Assembly: GCF_900172355.1 (NCBI RefSeq)
Contig: NZ_FWFZ01000004.1
Location: forward strand, 181,187-245,186
DNA from: Roseisalinus antarcticus
Lineage (GTDB): Bacteria; Pseudomonadota; Alphaproteobacteria; Rhodobacterales; Rhodobacteraceae
Direction: 5' to 3'
DNA length: 64,000 bases
Under the pieces are notes generated by a model that did no database searches, was not told the origin of the DNA, and worked only from the letters and a program-made list of their open reading frames with translations. Shown here piece after piece: positions 1-9,437 of this stretch. Both the position numbers and the translations under genes were made by a program. Each line of letters begins with the position of its first letter. Within the stretch, counting starts at the first letter, position 1.

Positions 1-3000
1 CGGGGCGTGGGGGCCGCGTCGCCCGCGCTGGTGACCGTCGAGACCGGCGACGACATGGCCTTTCTGTCGCTGACAGACCCGGCCTTCGATCTGTCCGACC
101 GGGGTGTCGAGGGGCGCGAGCCGGCCCCGCCGATCGACGTGTTCCTGACCACCGATCGCGGCGCATACCGCGCGGGCGAGACGATCTTCGCCACCGCCCT
201 GATGCGCGACGCCGAGGCCCTGGCAGAGCCGGGCGTGCCGCTGACCGCGATCCTGACCCGGCCCGACGGGGTCGAATACTCGCGCCACTTCTCGGGCGAC
301 GATCTGGCCGGCGGACACGTCTTCGCGCTGCCGGTTGCGCCGTCGGCGCCGCGCGGGGTCTGGTTCGTCGCCGTCCACACCGATGTGGACGCGGCGCCCC
401 TGGCGACCGAGACCGTGCTGGTCGAGGATTTCCTGCCCGAACGGATCGACGTGGAGCTTGCGCTTGCCGATGTCCTGCGCCAGTCCGAGACGCCGCCTCT
501 CGGGGTTCAGGCCGATTACCTCTTCGGCGCCCCCGCCGGCGGCCTGACCGTCGAGGGAGAGATCGTCCTGCGCGCCGCCAGCGCGGTCGAGGGGTTCCCG
601 GGCTACATCTTCGGCCGCCACGACGCGCCATTCTCGCCGCGCGCCGAGAGCTTCGGCGGCGGCTGGCAGACCGACGACACCGGCGCCGCGACCGTCGATC
701 TGCCGATCCCCGAGGCCGATGCCGGCGGGCGGCCGCTGGAATTGCTCGTCACCGCCCGGGTGCAGGAGCTTTCGGGCCGCCCGGTCGAGCGCAGCACCCG
801 GGCGCAGGTCCTGCCCGACAGCGACCTGATCGGCATCAAGCCGGCGTTCGACGGGACCCTGTCCGAAGGCGCCGAAGCGGAATTCCGCGTCATCGGCCTG
901 GATTCCGGGCTGGAGCCGGAACAGATGGAGGTGGTCTGGACGATCAACCGCGTCACCAGCCGCTACCAATGGTATCGCGTCAACGGCCGCTGGCTGTGGG
1001 AGCCGATCACCACCCGCGAGCGGATCGCCACGGGCGAGGGCATGCTGGGCGCCGAGCCCCTGCGCATCGGGGCGCCGGTCACCTGGGGCCGCTACGAGGT
1101 TGTGGTGGAGCGGACGGGCGCCGATTATCTCGCGTCGTCCACCTCGTTCTACGCGGGCTGGTATGCGCCGGCCGATACATCCGTGACGCCCGACCTGCTG
1201 GAGGCGTCGCTGGACGCCGAAAGCTATGCCGTGGGCGACACCGCGCAATTCCGGATCGTGCCGCGCTATGCGGGCACCGCCGTGGTCACGGTGATGTCCA
1301 ACCGGGTGATCTCGATGCAATCGGTCGAGGTCGGCGAGGGCGAGAACGTCATCCCCCTGACCGTGACCGACGAATGGGGGGCCGGCGCCTATGTCACCGC
1401 CTCGGTCATTCGGCCCATGGACGTGGACCAGGGGCGCAACCCGGCCCGCTCGCTGGGGCTGGCCCATGCCGCCGTGGACCCGGGCCCGAAGGCGCTCGAC
1501 GTCAGCATCGAGGCGCCGGAATCGGCAATGCCCCGTGCCCCGCTCGAGGTGGCCGTGGCGGTCGATGGCGTGGCCGAGGTCGAGACGGCCTATGTGACGC
1601 TTGCGGCGGTGGATGTCGGCATCCTCAACCTCACCGGTTTCGACAGCCCCGATCCGCAGGGCCATTACTTCGGTCAGCGAAAGCTGGGCGTCGAGATGCG
1701 GGACCTTTACGGGCGGTTGCTGGACGGCATGACCGGCGCCATGGGCGAGGTCCGCTCGGGCGGTGACAGCGGTGCGATGCCCGGGGCACAGGCGCCGCCG
1801 CCCACCGAGGAACTGGTGGCCTATTTCGAAGGCCCGGTGACCGTGGGCGCCGACGGCAAGGCGCGGGCTGTGTTCCAGATGCCGGCCTTCAACGGCACGG
1901 TGCGGCTGATGGCCGTGGCCTGGTCCGCCGGCGGCGTCGGGCAGGCCGAGGCGGATGTGCTCGTCCGCGATCCGGTCGTCGTCAACGTCACCGTGCCGCG
2001 GTTCATGGCGCCGGGCGATCGCAGCCGGATGCTGATCGAGGTCACCCATGCCTATGGCCCCACCGGCTTCGTCGGGCTGGAGGCCACATCCGACGGGATC
2101 GACGTGGGGATGCCCGGCGGGCTGTTCGGGGGCGATGTCGCGGACAAGACCGGCTTTGTCCGGTCCCTGCCGCTCGTGGCCGACGCGGCCGGGGTGCAGG
2201 AGATTACCGTGGCGGCCACCCTGCCGGACGGCACCAGGCTGGAGCGGACGGTGACCGTCCCGGTGGAGCGCAACGACCCCGTGGTCTCGCGCACCTCGCG
2301 GTTCACGCTTGCGTCGGGCGATGTCTTTGCCTTCGACGACCAGGTCTTTGCGGGCTTTGTACCGGGGTCGGGCAGTGCCACCCTTTCAGTCGGGCCGCTC
2401 GCGCGGTTCGACGCGCCCGGCCTTCTGGCGATGCTCGACCGCTATCCCTATGGCTGCACAGAGCAGGTCACCTCGGGCGCCCTGCCGCTGCTCTATTTCG
2501 ACCAGGTCGCCGTGGCGATGGGGCTGGAGCAGGCCGATACGATCTCGACCCGGATCGAGGAGGCGGTCGCGACGATCCTCACCCGGCAAGCGCGCAACGG
2601 GTCCTTCGGCATGTGGCGGCCGTCTTCGGGCAACCTCTGGCTGGACGCCTATGTCACGGATTTCCTAAGCCGGGCCAGGGCGCGGGGCCACGACGTGCCG
2701 GATGTCGCCTTCGAGATGGCGGTCAACAACCTGTCCAACCGGGTGAATTACTATCCCGATTTCGACACTGGGGCCGAGGATCTGGCCTATGCCCTGCTGG
2801 TCCTCGCCCGCGAGGGGGCCGCGGCCATCGGTGACCTGCGCTATTACGCGGACGAGAAGGCGGATGCCTTCGGTTCTCCGCTCGCGGCGGCCCAGCTTGG
2901 CGCGGCGCTTGCGCAATACGGAGAGCAGCGCCGCGCCGACAAGATGTTCGGGCGTGCGCAGGCGGTCCTGTCCAACCGGCTCGCGGCCGAGGAGAGGGCC

Positions 3001-3783
3001 TATTGGCGGGCGGATTTCGGCACCGACCAGCGGGACGCGGCCGCCGTTCTGACCCTCGCGGTGGAGGCCGGGTCGACCGCGGTCGACACTGCTCGGCTGG
3101 CCGGCGCGATCGCGCAGTCCGGCCGGGCCTCGACGCAAGAGGCGGCCTGGACGCTGCTGGCCGCAAACGCACTGGTCGACGACCTGCGCGAGGCCGGGGT
3201 GACGGTGAACGGAGAGCTTCCGGACGGCCCCCTTGTCCACCTGCGGGAGGATGCCGCGGATGCGGCGCCAGTCCTCTTCGAGAACGGCGGCGACGACGTC
3301 GCGCTGACGCTGACGACCTTCGGGGTTCCCGAGGTGCCGGAGCCGGCGGGGGGCAACGGCTATGCCATTTCGCGCAAGTACTACACGCTGGACGGGCAAG
3401 AGACTCAGCCCTCCGGCCAGCAGGTCGGCACCCGTCTTGTGGCGGTGGTGACCGTGCGGCCCTTCGGCCGGCAGGAGGCGCGGCTGATGGTCGACGACCC
3501 GCTGCCCGCCGGGTTCGAGATCGACAACCCGAACCTGTTGCGCGGCGGCGATATCTCGGGGCTTGAATGGCTCGAGATGGCAGAGCCCGAGACGGCCGAG
3601 TTCCGGTCCGACAGGTTCCTTGCCGCGGTGGACCGGCAATCGGCCGCGTCGTTCAACCTGGCCTATGTCGTCCGTGCGGTCTCTCCGGGAGAGTTCCATC
3701 ACCCCGCGGCCAGCGTCGAGGACATGTATCGACCCCAGATGCGCGCCCATACGGACCCGGGCCTGGTGACCGTCGTCGAATGA
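1..3783 (+). CDS. Bacterial alpha-2-macroglobulin family protein (YfhM-like), 5' end outside window
   Basis: The frame is open from base 1, so only the C-terminal 1260 codons are present; family members are usually 1600-1900 residues. Early residues contain the MG-type strand 'DVFLTTDRGAYRAGETI'. The thioester motif CTEQ lies in 'YPYGCTEQ' at 2455-2466 (family form C-x-E-Q), followed by the alpha-helical thioester domain rich in Tyr and Ala. A typical receptor-binding-like C-terminus ends at 3783. These proteins are periplasmic, usually lipid-anchored, and trap attacking proteases through the thioester. The stop codon overlaps the ATG of pbpC (ATGA), the pairing well known for this family, which suggests a joint role in envelope defence and repair. 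The signal peptide or lipobox cannot be judged because the start is missing. Confidence 0.93.
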   Translation, partial: RGVGAASPALVTVETGDDMAFLSLTDPAFDLSDRGVEGREPAPPIDVFLTTDRGAYRAGETIFATALMRDAEALAEPGVPLTAILTRPDGVEYSRHFSGDDLAGGHVFALPVAPSAPRGVWFVAVHTDVDAAPLATETVLVEDFLPERIDVELALADVLRQSETPPLGVQADYLFGAPAGGLTVEGEIVLRAASAVEGFPGYIFGRHDAPFSPRAESFGGGWQTDDTGAATVDLPIPEADAGGRPLELLVTARVQELSGRPVERSTRAQVLPDSDLIGIKPAFDGTLSEGAEAEFRVIGLDSGLEPEQMEVVWTINRVTSRYQWYRVNGRWLWEPITTRERIATGEGMLGAEPLRIGAPVTWGRYEVVVERTGADYLASSTSFYAGWYAPADTSVTPDLLEASLDAESYAVGDTAQFRIVPRYAGTAVVTVMSNRVISMQSVEVGEGENVIPLTVTDEWGAGAYVTASVIRPMDVDQGRNPARSLGLAHAAVDPGPKALDVSIEAPESAMPRAPLEVAVAVDGVAEVETAYVTLAAVDVGILNLTGFDSPDPQGHYFGQRKLGVEMRDLYGRLLDGMTGAMGEVRSGGDSGAMPGAQAPPPTEELVAYFEGPVTVGADGKARAVFQMPAFNGTVRLMAVAWSAGGVGQAEADVLVRDPVVVNVTVPRFMAPGDRSRMLIEVTHAYGPTGFVGLEATSDGIDVGMPGGLFGGDVADKTGFVRSLPLVADAAGVQEITVAATLPDGTRLERTVTVPVERNDPVVSRTSRFTLASGDVFAFDDQVFAGFVPGSGSATLSVGPLARFDAPGLLAMLDRYPYGCTEQVTSGALPLLYFDQVAVAMGLEQADTISTRIEEAVATILTRQARNGSFGMWRPSSGNLWLDAYVTDFLSRARARGHDVPDVAFEMAVNNLSNRVNYYPDFDTGAEDLAYALLVLAREGAAAIGDLRYYADEKADAFGSPLAAAQLGAALAQYGEQRRADKMFGRAQAVLSNRLAAEERAYWRADFGTDQRDAAAVLTLAVEAGSTAVDTARLAGAIAQSGRASTQEAAWTLLAANALVDDLREAGVTVNGELPDGPLVHLREDAADAAPVLFENGGDDVALTLTTFGVPEVPEPAGGNGYAISRKYYTLDGQETQPSGQQVGTRLVAVVTVRPFGRQEARLMVDDPLPAGFEIDNPNLLRGGDISGLEWLEMAEPETAEFRSDRFLAAVDRQSAASFNLAYVVRAVSPGEFHHPAASVEDMYRPQMRAHTDPGLVTVVE

Positions 3784-5819
3784 CGGGCCGCAGCCTCGCC
3801 GTTCTGCTCGTCGCCTGTGTGCTGGTTCTGGGCGGGCTGGCGGCGGGCCGGGACGCTTTCGACCGTTGGGTCGATGCGACGGACCTGCCGCCTCTGGTGG
3901 CGGAAACCTCCGTCGAGGTGCTGGATCGCGACGGCATCCTGCTGCGCCCGTTCCTCGTGGCGGATGGGCGCTGGCGGCTGGCGGTGCCGTTCGAGGGGGT
4001 CGATCCGACCTATGTCGACATGCTCGTGCGCTACGAGGACAAGCGCTTCTGGGATCACCACGGGGTCGACCCGGTGGCGATGATACGGGCCGTCGGCCAG
4101 GCGCTGCGCCATGGGCGGATCATCTCCGGCGGCTCAACCCTGACGATGCAGGTGGCGCGGATCCTCGAGGATGGCACGACCGGGCAGGTGGGTGGCAAGC
4201 TGCGGCAGATACGCGTGGCGCTGGCGCTGGAACGCCGGCTGTCGAAGGAACAGATCCTCACGCTCTACCTGAACCGGGCGCCGTTCGGCGGCAACCTGGA
4301 GGGGGTCCGGGCCGCGTCCATCGCCTATTTCGCCAAACCGCCCGGGCGGCTGACGCCGGCGCAGGCGGCGCTGCTCGTGGCGCTGCCGCAATCGCCCGAG
4401 GCCCGCCGCCCCGACCGCGACCCGGCGGCGGCGCGGGCGGCGCGCGACCGCGTGCTGGCGCGGATGGCGCGGGACGGCATCCTGACAAGCGCCGGGGCGC
4501 AGGCCGCGGTGACCGAGGCCGCGCCCGCCGGCCGGGTCGACTTTCCCGCGCTCGCCGCTCACCTGGCCGAGCGCGTGACCTCCGAGGACCCGGAGGCGGG
4601 CATCCACCGGCTGACGCTGGACGCGGGCCTTCAGGCCGGGCTGGAGGCGCTGGCCGCCGAGGCCGTGCGCGACGCCGGGGCGCGGATGCAGGTCGCCATC
4701 GTCGTCGCAGATCACCGCACCGGCGAGATCCTGGCGCAGGTCGGCTCGGCCGCCTATCGCGCGGACGCGCGGCAGGGCTTCGTCGACATGACACGGGCGC
4801 TGCGCTCGCCCGGCTCCACGCTCAAGCCGCTGATCTACGGGCTGTCCTTCGACCAGGGGCTGGCCCATCCCGAGACGTTGATCGCCGACAGGCCGGTGAG
4901 TTTCGACGGCTACGCGCCGCAGAATTTCGACGGCCTGTTCCGGGGCGAATTGCGGGTCCGGCGGGCGCTGCAGCTGTCGCTCAACGTGCCTGTCGTCGCC
5001 CTGCTGCAGGCGCTGGGGCCGCAACATCTGCTGACCGCGCTGCGCCGCGCGGGCGCCGAGCCGGTGCTGCCGGGCGGCCGGCCGGGCCTGGCGATCGGGC
5101 TGGGCGGCCTTGGCCTGACGCTGGAGGACATGATGCGGGTCTACGCGGCGCTTGGCCATGGCGGCGAGGCGGTCGATCTGCGGGTGCGCGGGGCGGCCAC
5201 CACGGGCTTTGTTCCCCACCGGCTGATGAATCGCGCCGCGGCCTGGCAGGTCGCGGACATCCTGCGCGACGCGCCCCGGCCTGCCGGGGTGATCGGCGAG
5301 GGCATCGCTTTCAAGACCGGCACCTCCTACGGCTATCGCGACGCCTGGGCACTAGGCTTCGACGGGGCGCATGTGGTCGGCGTCTGGATGGGCCGCGCCG
5401 ATGGCACCCCGGTGCCGGGGATGTACGGCGCCGGGCTCGCGGCCCCGGTCATGTTCGCCGCCTTCGAACGGGTGGCGCCCGAGGTCACCCCCCTGCCGCC
5501 CCCGCCGCCCGAAACCGTGATCGTCGCAAATGCGGGCCTGCCGCAGGCGCTTCGGCGCTTCCGCGCCCCAGGGGAGGTGGTCGAGCGGGACGGACCCCGG
5601 ATCGCCTTTCCCCCCGAGGGCGCCGTGGTCGAGGGTGAGGCGCTGGTCCTCAAGGTGCGCGACGGCGCGGCCCCGTTCACCTGGCTGGCCAACGGGGCGC
5701 CGGTTGCCAGCGGTCACCGCCGGGAGGTGCAGATCAGCGGCCTCGGGCGCGGCTTCTCGACGCTGTCGGTGATCGACGCCGAAGGGCGCGCGGCCCGGGT
5801 TTCGATCGAGATGCGCTAA
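3780..5819 (+). CDS. pbpC: Penicillin-binding protein 1C, bifunctional glycosyltransferase/transpeptidase
   Basis: 679 residues from the ATG that overlaps the upstream stop. An N-terminal signal anchor (residues about 5-25) is followed by a GT51 glycosyltransferase domain with 'EDKRFWDHHGVD' and 'GGSTLTMQ'. The transpeptidase domain has the catalytic S-x-x-K at S346-K349 (SPGSTLKP), the SLN motif further on, and 'KTGTSYGYRDAW' as the KTG box. A C-terminal BiPBP_C-like beta domain follows (from about residue 600). It polymerises and cross-links peptidoglycan in the periplasm. The family, not just the domains, is indicated by the alpha-2-macroglobulin neighbour and the C-terminal domain. A longer upstream frame exists, but the coupled ATG gives the normal family length. 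Confidence 0.95.
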   Translation: MTGRSLAVLLVACVLVLGGLAAGRDAFDRWVDATDLPPLVAETSVEVLDRDGILLRPFLVADGRWRLAVPFEGVDPTYVDMLVRYEDKRFWDHHGVDPVAMIRAVGQALRHGRIISGGSTLTMQVARILEDGTTGQVGGKLRQIRVALALERRLSKEQILTLYLNRAPFGGNLEGVRAASIAYFAKPPGRLTPAQAALLVALPQSPEARRPDRDPAAARAARDRVLARMARDGILTSAGAQAAVTEAAPAGRVDFPALAAHLAERVTSEDPEAGIHRLTLDAGLQAGLEALAAEAVRDAGARMQVAIVVADHRTGEILAQVGSAAYRADARQGFVDMTRALRSPGSTLKPLIYGLSFDQGLAHPETLIADRPVSFDGYAPQNFDGLFRGELRVRRALQLSLNVPVVALLQALGPQHLLTALRRAGAEPVLPGGRPGLAIGLGGLGLTLEDMMRVYAALGHGGEAVDLRVRGAATTGFVPHRLMNRAAAWQVADILRDAPRPAGVIGEGIAFKTGTSYGYRDAWALGFDGAHVVGVWMGRADGTPVPGMYGAGLAAPVMFAAFERVAPEVTPLPPPPPETVIVANAGLPQALRRFRAPGEVVERDGPRIAFPPEGAVVEGEALVLKVRDGAAPFTWLANGAPVASGHRREVQISGLGRGFSTLSVIDAEGRAARVSIEMR

Positions 5820-5855
5820 GATCCCCGCGGATCGGCTTGAATTGGCCGAAAACCC

Positions 5856-5927
5856 TCACGGCGCCGTGAAAGACTGCGGTTTCTTCGGCACAGTTAGTGA
5901 CAAATCCGACACGTGGTCGATTGACCA
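5856..5927. promoter_or_regulatory. Two palindromic sites in the pbpC-downstream gap
   Basis: A 14-bp perfect palindrome TCACGGCGCCGTGA lies at 5856-5869, and an inverted repeat TGGTC-N4-GACCA at 5914-5927, about 55 bp before the first small ORF. Both sit in the 162-bp gap between pbpC and the small membrane ORFs. They could be regulator-binding sites for the downstream chain, or chance in GC-rich sequence. No matching regulator is recognised. Confidence 0.25.
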
Positions 5928-5981
5928 TGCGCCGGCGAAGGCGCTTGCATTGCTCGTGGGCGATGTCTGGGGGCCTGCCTT

Positions 5982-6098
5982 ATGCGATGTAACGTGATTC
6001 TGACGATTTGCCGATTCATCCGGTTGACTGCGATCAGTTTCGCGGTCTTCGCCGTCGTGCCCTATCTGCCGATCCTGGCGTGGGAGACGCTGCGGTGA
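5982..6098 (+). CDS. Possible 38-residue hydrophobic peptide, translationally coupled to next ORF
   Basis: The ATG at 5982 opens a 38-codon frame with a positively charged start (MRCNVILTICRF) and one hydrophobic stretch around residues 15-34. Its stop TGA (6096-6098) overlaps the GTG start (6095-6097) of the next ORF as GTGA, a typical coupling arrangement. A G-rich stretch (5968-5973) about 8 bp upstream could act as a ribosome site but is weak. Product unknown; perhaps a one-pass membrane peptide. Support is only the overlap, charge pattern and codon composition. Confidence 0.4.
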   Translation: MRCNVILTICRFIRLTAISFAVFAVVPYLPILAWETLR

Positions 6099-6352
6099 CC
6101 TGGCCCATTGTTCTGTTCTTCGTGCTTCAGGGGGTGATATTCCTGGCCTGGGCGGCGCTGGCGTTTCGGACGCTGTTCCACCTGCGGACCCTGGCGGTCG
6201 CCGAAACCGGCCGGATTTTTCCCGGCCCGCTCACCTTTCTGGGGGCGGTTTCGGGCTGGCTGCGGGACCCGGACGAGGCGCTTCCGCGGCGGCTTTTGGC
6301 TGGAATGACCTTTCTTCTGTTCGCCTTGGCCGGGATCTCTTCGGTCGCGTGA
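6095..6352 (+). CDS. Small membrane protein, unknown function
   Basis: 85 residues from the GTG at 6095 (an upstream in-frame ATG at 6008 would overlap the 38-codon ORF and adds no hydrophobic sequence). Two membrane segments are visible, about residues 2-24 and 66-82, separated by a basic linker with 'FHLRTLAV' and 'WLRDPDEALPRR'. I do not recognise the family. It ends 53 bp before the ABC ATPase gene and lies on the same strand, so it may belong to the same transcript. Confidence 0.6.
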   Translation: MTWPIVLFFVLQGVIFLAWAALAFRTLFHLRTLAVAETGRIFPGPLTFLGAVSGWLRDPDEALPRRLLAGMTFLLFALAGISSVA

Positions 6353-6405
6353 CTTTCCGCCGGCGGCGGACGTGTTAGGTCCTGCGCAAAGCAAGGAGTC
6401 TTTGC

Positions 6406-7059
6406 GTGCTGGATGTCCGTGACGTCAGTAAGAGTTACCCCGGGGCCGAGGGGCCGGTGCCCGTGCTGCAAGGCGTGTCCCTGACGCTGGCGCGGGGCGA
6501 GACGCTTGCTTTGACGGGCGAGTCCGGATCGGGAAAGTCCACGCTTCTGCACCTGATCGGCGGGCTCGACGCGCCCGATGCGGGCTGGATCACGCTGGCG
6601 GGCGAAGAGTTGACCGCGATGGATGATCGCGGCCGGGCGCGGATGCGGCGCGACGTGGTCGGCGTCGTGTTCCAGCAGTTCAACCTGATCCCCTCGCTGA
6701 ATGTAGGGGCCAATATCGCGTTTCAGGCGCGGATGGCGGGCCGTCACGATGCCGCCTGGTGCGATGCCCTCGCCAGCCGGATGGGGCTGGCCGCGCATCT
6801 GGGCAAATACCCCGAGCAATTGTCGGGCGGTCAGCAACAGCGCGTCGCCATCGCCCGCACTCTGGCCGCCCGGCCCACGCTGGTGCTGGCGGATGAGCCC
6901 ACCGGCAACCTCGACGAAACGTCGGCCCACGGGGTGCTGGAGCTGATGCTGGAGCTGGTGGCCGAGACCGGAGCGGCGCTGCTCGTCGTCACCCATTCCG
7001 AGCGCATTGCCGCGGCGATGGGCCGCCGGCTGCACCTGGAACGGGGGCGGATCGCATGA
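6406..7059 (+). CDS. ABC transporter ATP-binding protein (LolD/MacB-type, AttE-like)
   Basis: 217 residues from GTG 6406, with AAGGAG at 6392-6397 as ribosome site. Walker A 'GESGSGKST' lies near residue 41, the Q-loop in 'VFQQFNLIP', the signature 'LSGGQQQR' near residue 140, and Walker B 'LVLADEPTGNLDE'. The short ATPase with an E-P-T-G-N-L-D motif is the LolD/MacB/FtsE class that works with FtsX-fold permeases. The stop overlaps the permease start (ATGA at 7056-7059). With the permease and the lipocalin-like protein downstream it matches the Att-type EFGH layout. Substrate unknown. Confidence 0.9.
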   Translation: MLDVRDVSKSYPGAEGPVPVLQGVSLTLARGETLALTGESGSGKSTLLHLIGGLDAPDAGWITLAGEELTAMDDRGRARMRRDVVGVVFQQFNLIPSLNVGANIAFQARMAGRHDAAWCDALASRMGLAAHLGKYPEQLSGGQQQRVAIARTLAARPTLVLADEPTGNLDETSAHGVLELMLELVAETGAALLVVTHSERIAAAMGRRLHLERGRIA

Positions 7060-9437
7060 TCGCGCAGGGACTGCGGGCGTTGCTGGGCCACTGGCTGCGC
7101 AATCCGCTTCAGCTGTTCACGCTGGTGGCGGGGCTCGCGCTGGCGACCGCGCTCTGGTCCGGGGTGCAGGCGGTGAATGCCGAGGCGCGGGCAAGCTACG
7201 ATGCCGCCGCCGCCACGCTGGGCGAGGGCCGTTTCGCGCAGATCCTCGACAGCGAGGGGGCGGAGATCCCCCTTGCGGACGTGGTGGCGCTGCGTCGCGC
7301 CGGCTGGCTGGTCTCGCCGGTGGTCGAGGGGCGTCTGAACTTTGTCCGCATCGTCGGCCTCGACCCGCTGACCGCGCCCGGTGGGCTGGGGCCGGTCGAT
7401 CTTGGCAGCGGGCCCGAGGTCGGGACCTTCCTGGGCGGCGCGGGCCAGGTGTTTGGCACGGCGGAGGCGCTGGAGGCGCTTGGCGATGTCGCGCCCGAAA
7501 AGGTGCTGTCGCCGGATGTGGCGCCGATGACGGTCGTGACGGATATCTCGGTGGCCTCGCGGCTGCTTGGGCAGGACGGGGCCTCGCGGCTGATCGTGGC
7601 GCCCGCCCAGCCAATCGGACAGCCGCCCCTCGCCGAGGTCGCCCCCGGCCTTTCCCTGCGGCCCGCGCAGCAGGGGGCGGATGTCGGGCGGCTGACGGAC
7701 TCGTTCCACCTGAACCTGACCGCCTTCGGCTTCCTCAGCTTTGCCGTCGGCCTGTTCATCGTCCACGGCGCCATCGGCCTCGCGTTCGAGCAGCGGCGCC
7801 CGATGGTGCGGACCCTGCGGTCGCTCGGGATGCCGCTCGACCGGCTGATCGCGTTGATGGCGGCAGAGCTTCTGGGGCTCGCGCTGGTGGCGGGGGCGCT
7901 GGGCGTGGCGCTTGGCTATCTGATCGCGGCGGCGCTCTTGCCGGACGTGGCCGCGACGCTCAGCGGCCTCTACGGGGCGCAGGTGTCGGGCGCGCTGGAG
8001 CTGCGGCCGATCTGGTGGCTGGCCGGCCTGGGGATCGCGATGCTGGGGACGGCCGCCGCCGGGGGCGGGGCGCTGTGGCGGATGGCGCGGATGCCGCTTC
8101 TGGCCTCGGCCCGGCCGCGGGCCTGGGCGATGGACGCGGGCCGTGGCCGCGGGCTGCGCAGTGCCGTGGCGGTGATCCTGCTGGCGCTCGCCGGGGCGCT
8201 TGCGTGGCTCGGATCGGGGCTGATCGCGGCCTTCGCGGCGCTTGGCAGCCTGCTGATCGGCGCGGCCTTCGCGCTGCCGCTGGTCCTGGAACTTGGCACC
8301 CGCATCGGCGCGACGCTCGCACGTGGCCCCCGGGCCGACTGGTTCTGGGCCGACACGCGGCAGCAGCTGCCGGGACTGTCGCTGGCCCTGATGGCGCTGC
8401 TTCTGGCGATGGCGGCGAATGTGGGGGTTTCGACGATGGTCTCGTCGTTCCGCCTGACATTCACCGGCTTTCTCGACCAGCGCCTCGCCTCCGAGCTCTA
8501 CGTCACCGCCGAGGATGCCGACGAGGCGGCGCGGCTGGTCGCCTTTCTCGCGCCGCAGGTCGACGCGGTGCTGCCCATCGTGTCGGTCGACCGGGCGGTG
8601 GCCGGGTTTCCGGCCGAGATCTACGGCACGCGCGACGACCGCACCTACCGGCAGAACTGGGTCTTTCTGGAGGCCGCGCCCGGCGCCTGGGACGCGGTCT
8701 TTGCCGGGCAGGGCGCTGTGGTGAACGAGCAATTGTTCCGCCGGGCAGGTCTGATGCTGGGGCAGGAGATCGCCGTCGCGCCGGGCACGGCCCTGCCGGT
8801 CGTGGGTGTCGTGGGCGACTATGGCAACCCGATCGGGCAGGTGATCCTTGGCGAGGCGCAGTTCTCGGAGCTTTACCCGGATGCCCGTGCGCTGCGGTTC
8901 GGGCTGCGCACGGCCGAGGCCGAAACCGTCGCCGACTGGCTGCGGGCGTTCGGCCTGCCCGAAGCCCAGATCATCGACCAGGCGGCGATCAAGGCCTTCT
9001 CGCTTCAGGTTTTCGAACGGACTTTCACGGTGACAGGGGCGCTGAACGTGCTGACATTGTCCGTGGCCGGCTTCGCGATCCTGATGAGCCTGCTGACCCT
9101 GGCGGCGTTGCGCCTGCCGCAGCTGGCGCCGGTCTGGGCGCTGGGCCTGACCCGCCGGCGGCTGGGCATGCTGGAGCTTGTCCGGGCCGTGTTGCTGGCC
9201 GTGCTGACGGCGGCGGTGGCGATCCCGCTGGGGCTGGCGCTGGCGTGGATCCTGCTGACGCAGGTCAACGTAGCCGCCTTCGGATGGCGGTTGCCGATGT
9301 ATCTGTTCCCGGTCGACTACTTGCGCCTGCTGGCCTTCGCGGTCCTTGCCGGGGCGGTCGCCGCGCTGTGGCCGGCCCGCCGCCTCGCCCGGACACCACC
9401 CGCCGATTTGCTGAAAGTCTTCTCCAATGAACGTTAG
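7056..9437 (+). CDS. ABC transporter permease with two FtsX domains
   Basis: 793 residues. There is one membrane helix near the N-terminus (residues about 16-38), a periplasmic region, then FtsX-like helices around 225-400, a second periplasmic region, and a closing FtsX block (residues about 660-785: 'FAILMSLLTLAALRLPQL' and following). This is the fused-permease type, in which two FtsX units are in one chain. It moves or remodels lipid-like or protein substrates with the upstream ATPase. The start overlaps the ATPase gene by 4 bp and the end overlaps the next gene by 11 bp, so the three are probably made together. Confidence 0.88.
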   Translation: MIAQGLRALLGHWLRNPLQLFTLVAGLALATALWSGVQAVNAEARASYDAAAATLGEGRFAQILDSEGAEIPLADVVALRRAGWLVSPVVEGRLNFVRIVGLDPLTAPGGLGPVDLGSGPEVGTFLGGAGQVFGTAEALEALGDVAPEKVLSPDVAPMTVVTDISVASRLLGQDGASRLIVAPAQPIGQPPLAEVAPGLSLRPAQQGADVGRLTDSFHLNLTAFGFLSFAVGLFIVHGAIGLAFEQRRPMVRTLRSLGMPLDRLIALMAAELLGLALVAGALGVALGYLIAAALLPDVAATLSGLYGAQVSGALELRPIWWLAGLGIAMLGTAAAGGGALWRMARMPLLASARPRAWAMDAGRGRGLRSAVAVILLALAGALAWLGSGLIAAFAALGSLLIGAAFALPLVLELGTRIGATLARGPRADWFWADTRQQLPGLSLALMALLLAMAANVGVSTMVSSFRLTFTGFLDQRLASELYVTAEDADEAARLVAFLAPQVDAVLPIVSVDRAVAGFPAEIYGTRDDRTYRQNWVFLEAAPGAWDAVFAGQGAVVNEQLFRRAGLMLGQEIAVAPGTALPVVGVVGDYGNPIGQVILGEAQFSELYPDARALRFGLRTAEAETVADWLRAFGLPEAQIIDQAAIKAFSLQVFERTFTVTGALNVLTLSVAGFAILMSLLTLAALRLPQLAPVWALGLTRRRLGMLELVRAVLLAVLTAAVAIPLGLALAWILLTQVNVAAFGWRLPMYLFPVDYLRLLAFAVLAGAVAALWPARRLARTPPADLLKVFSNER

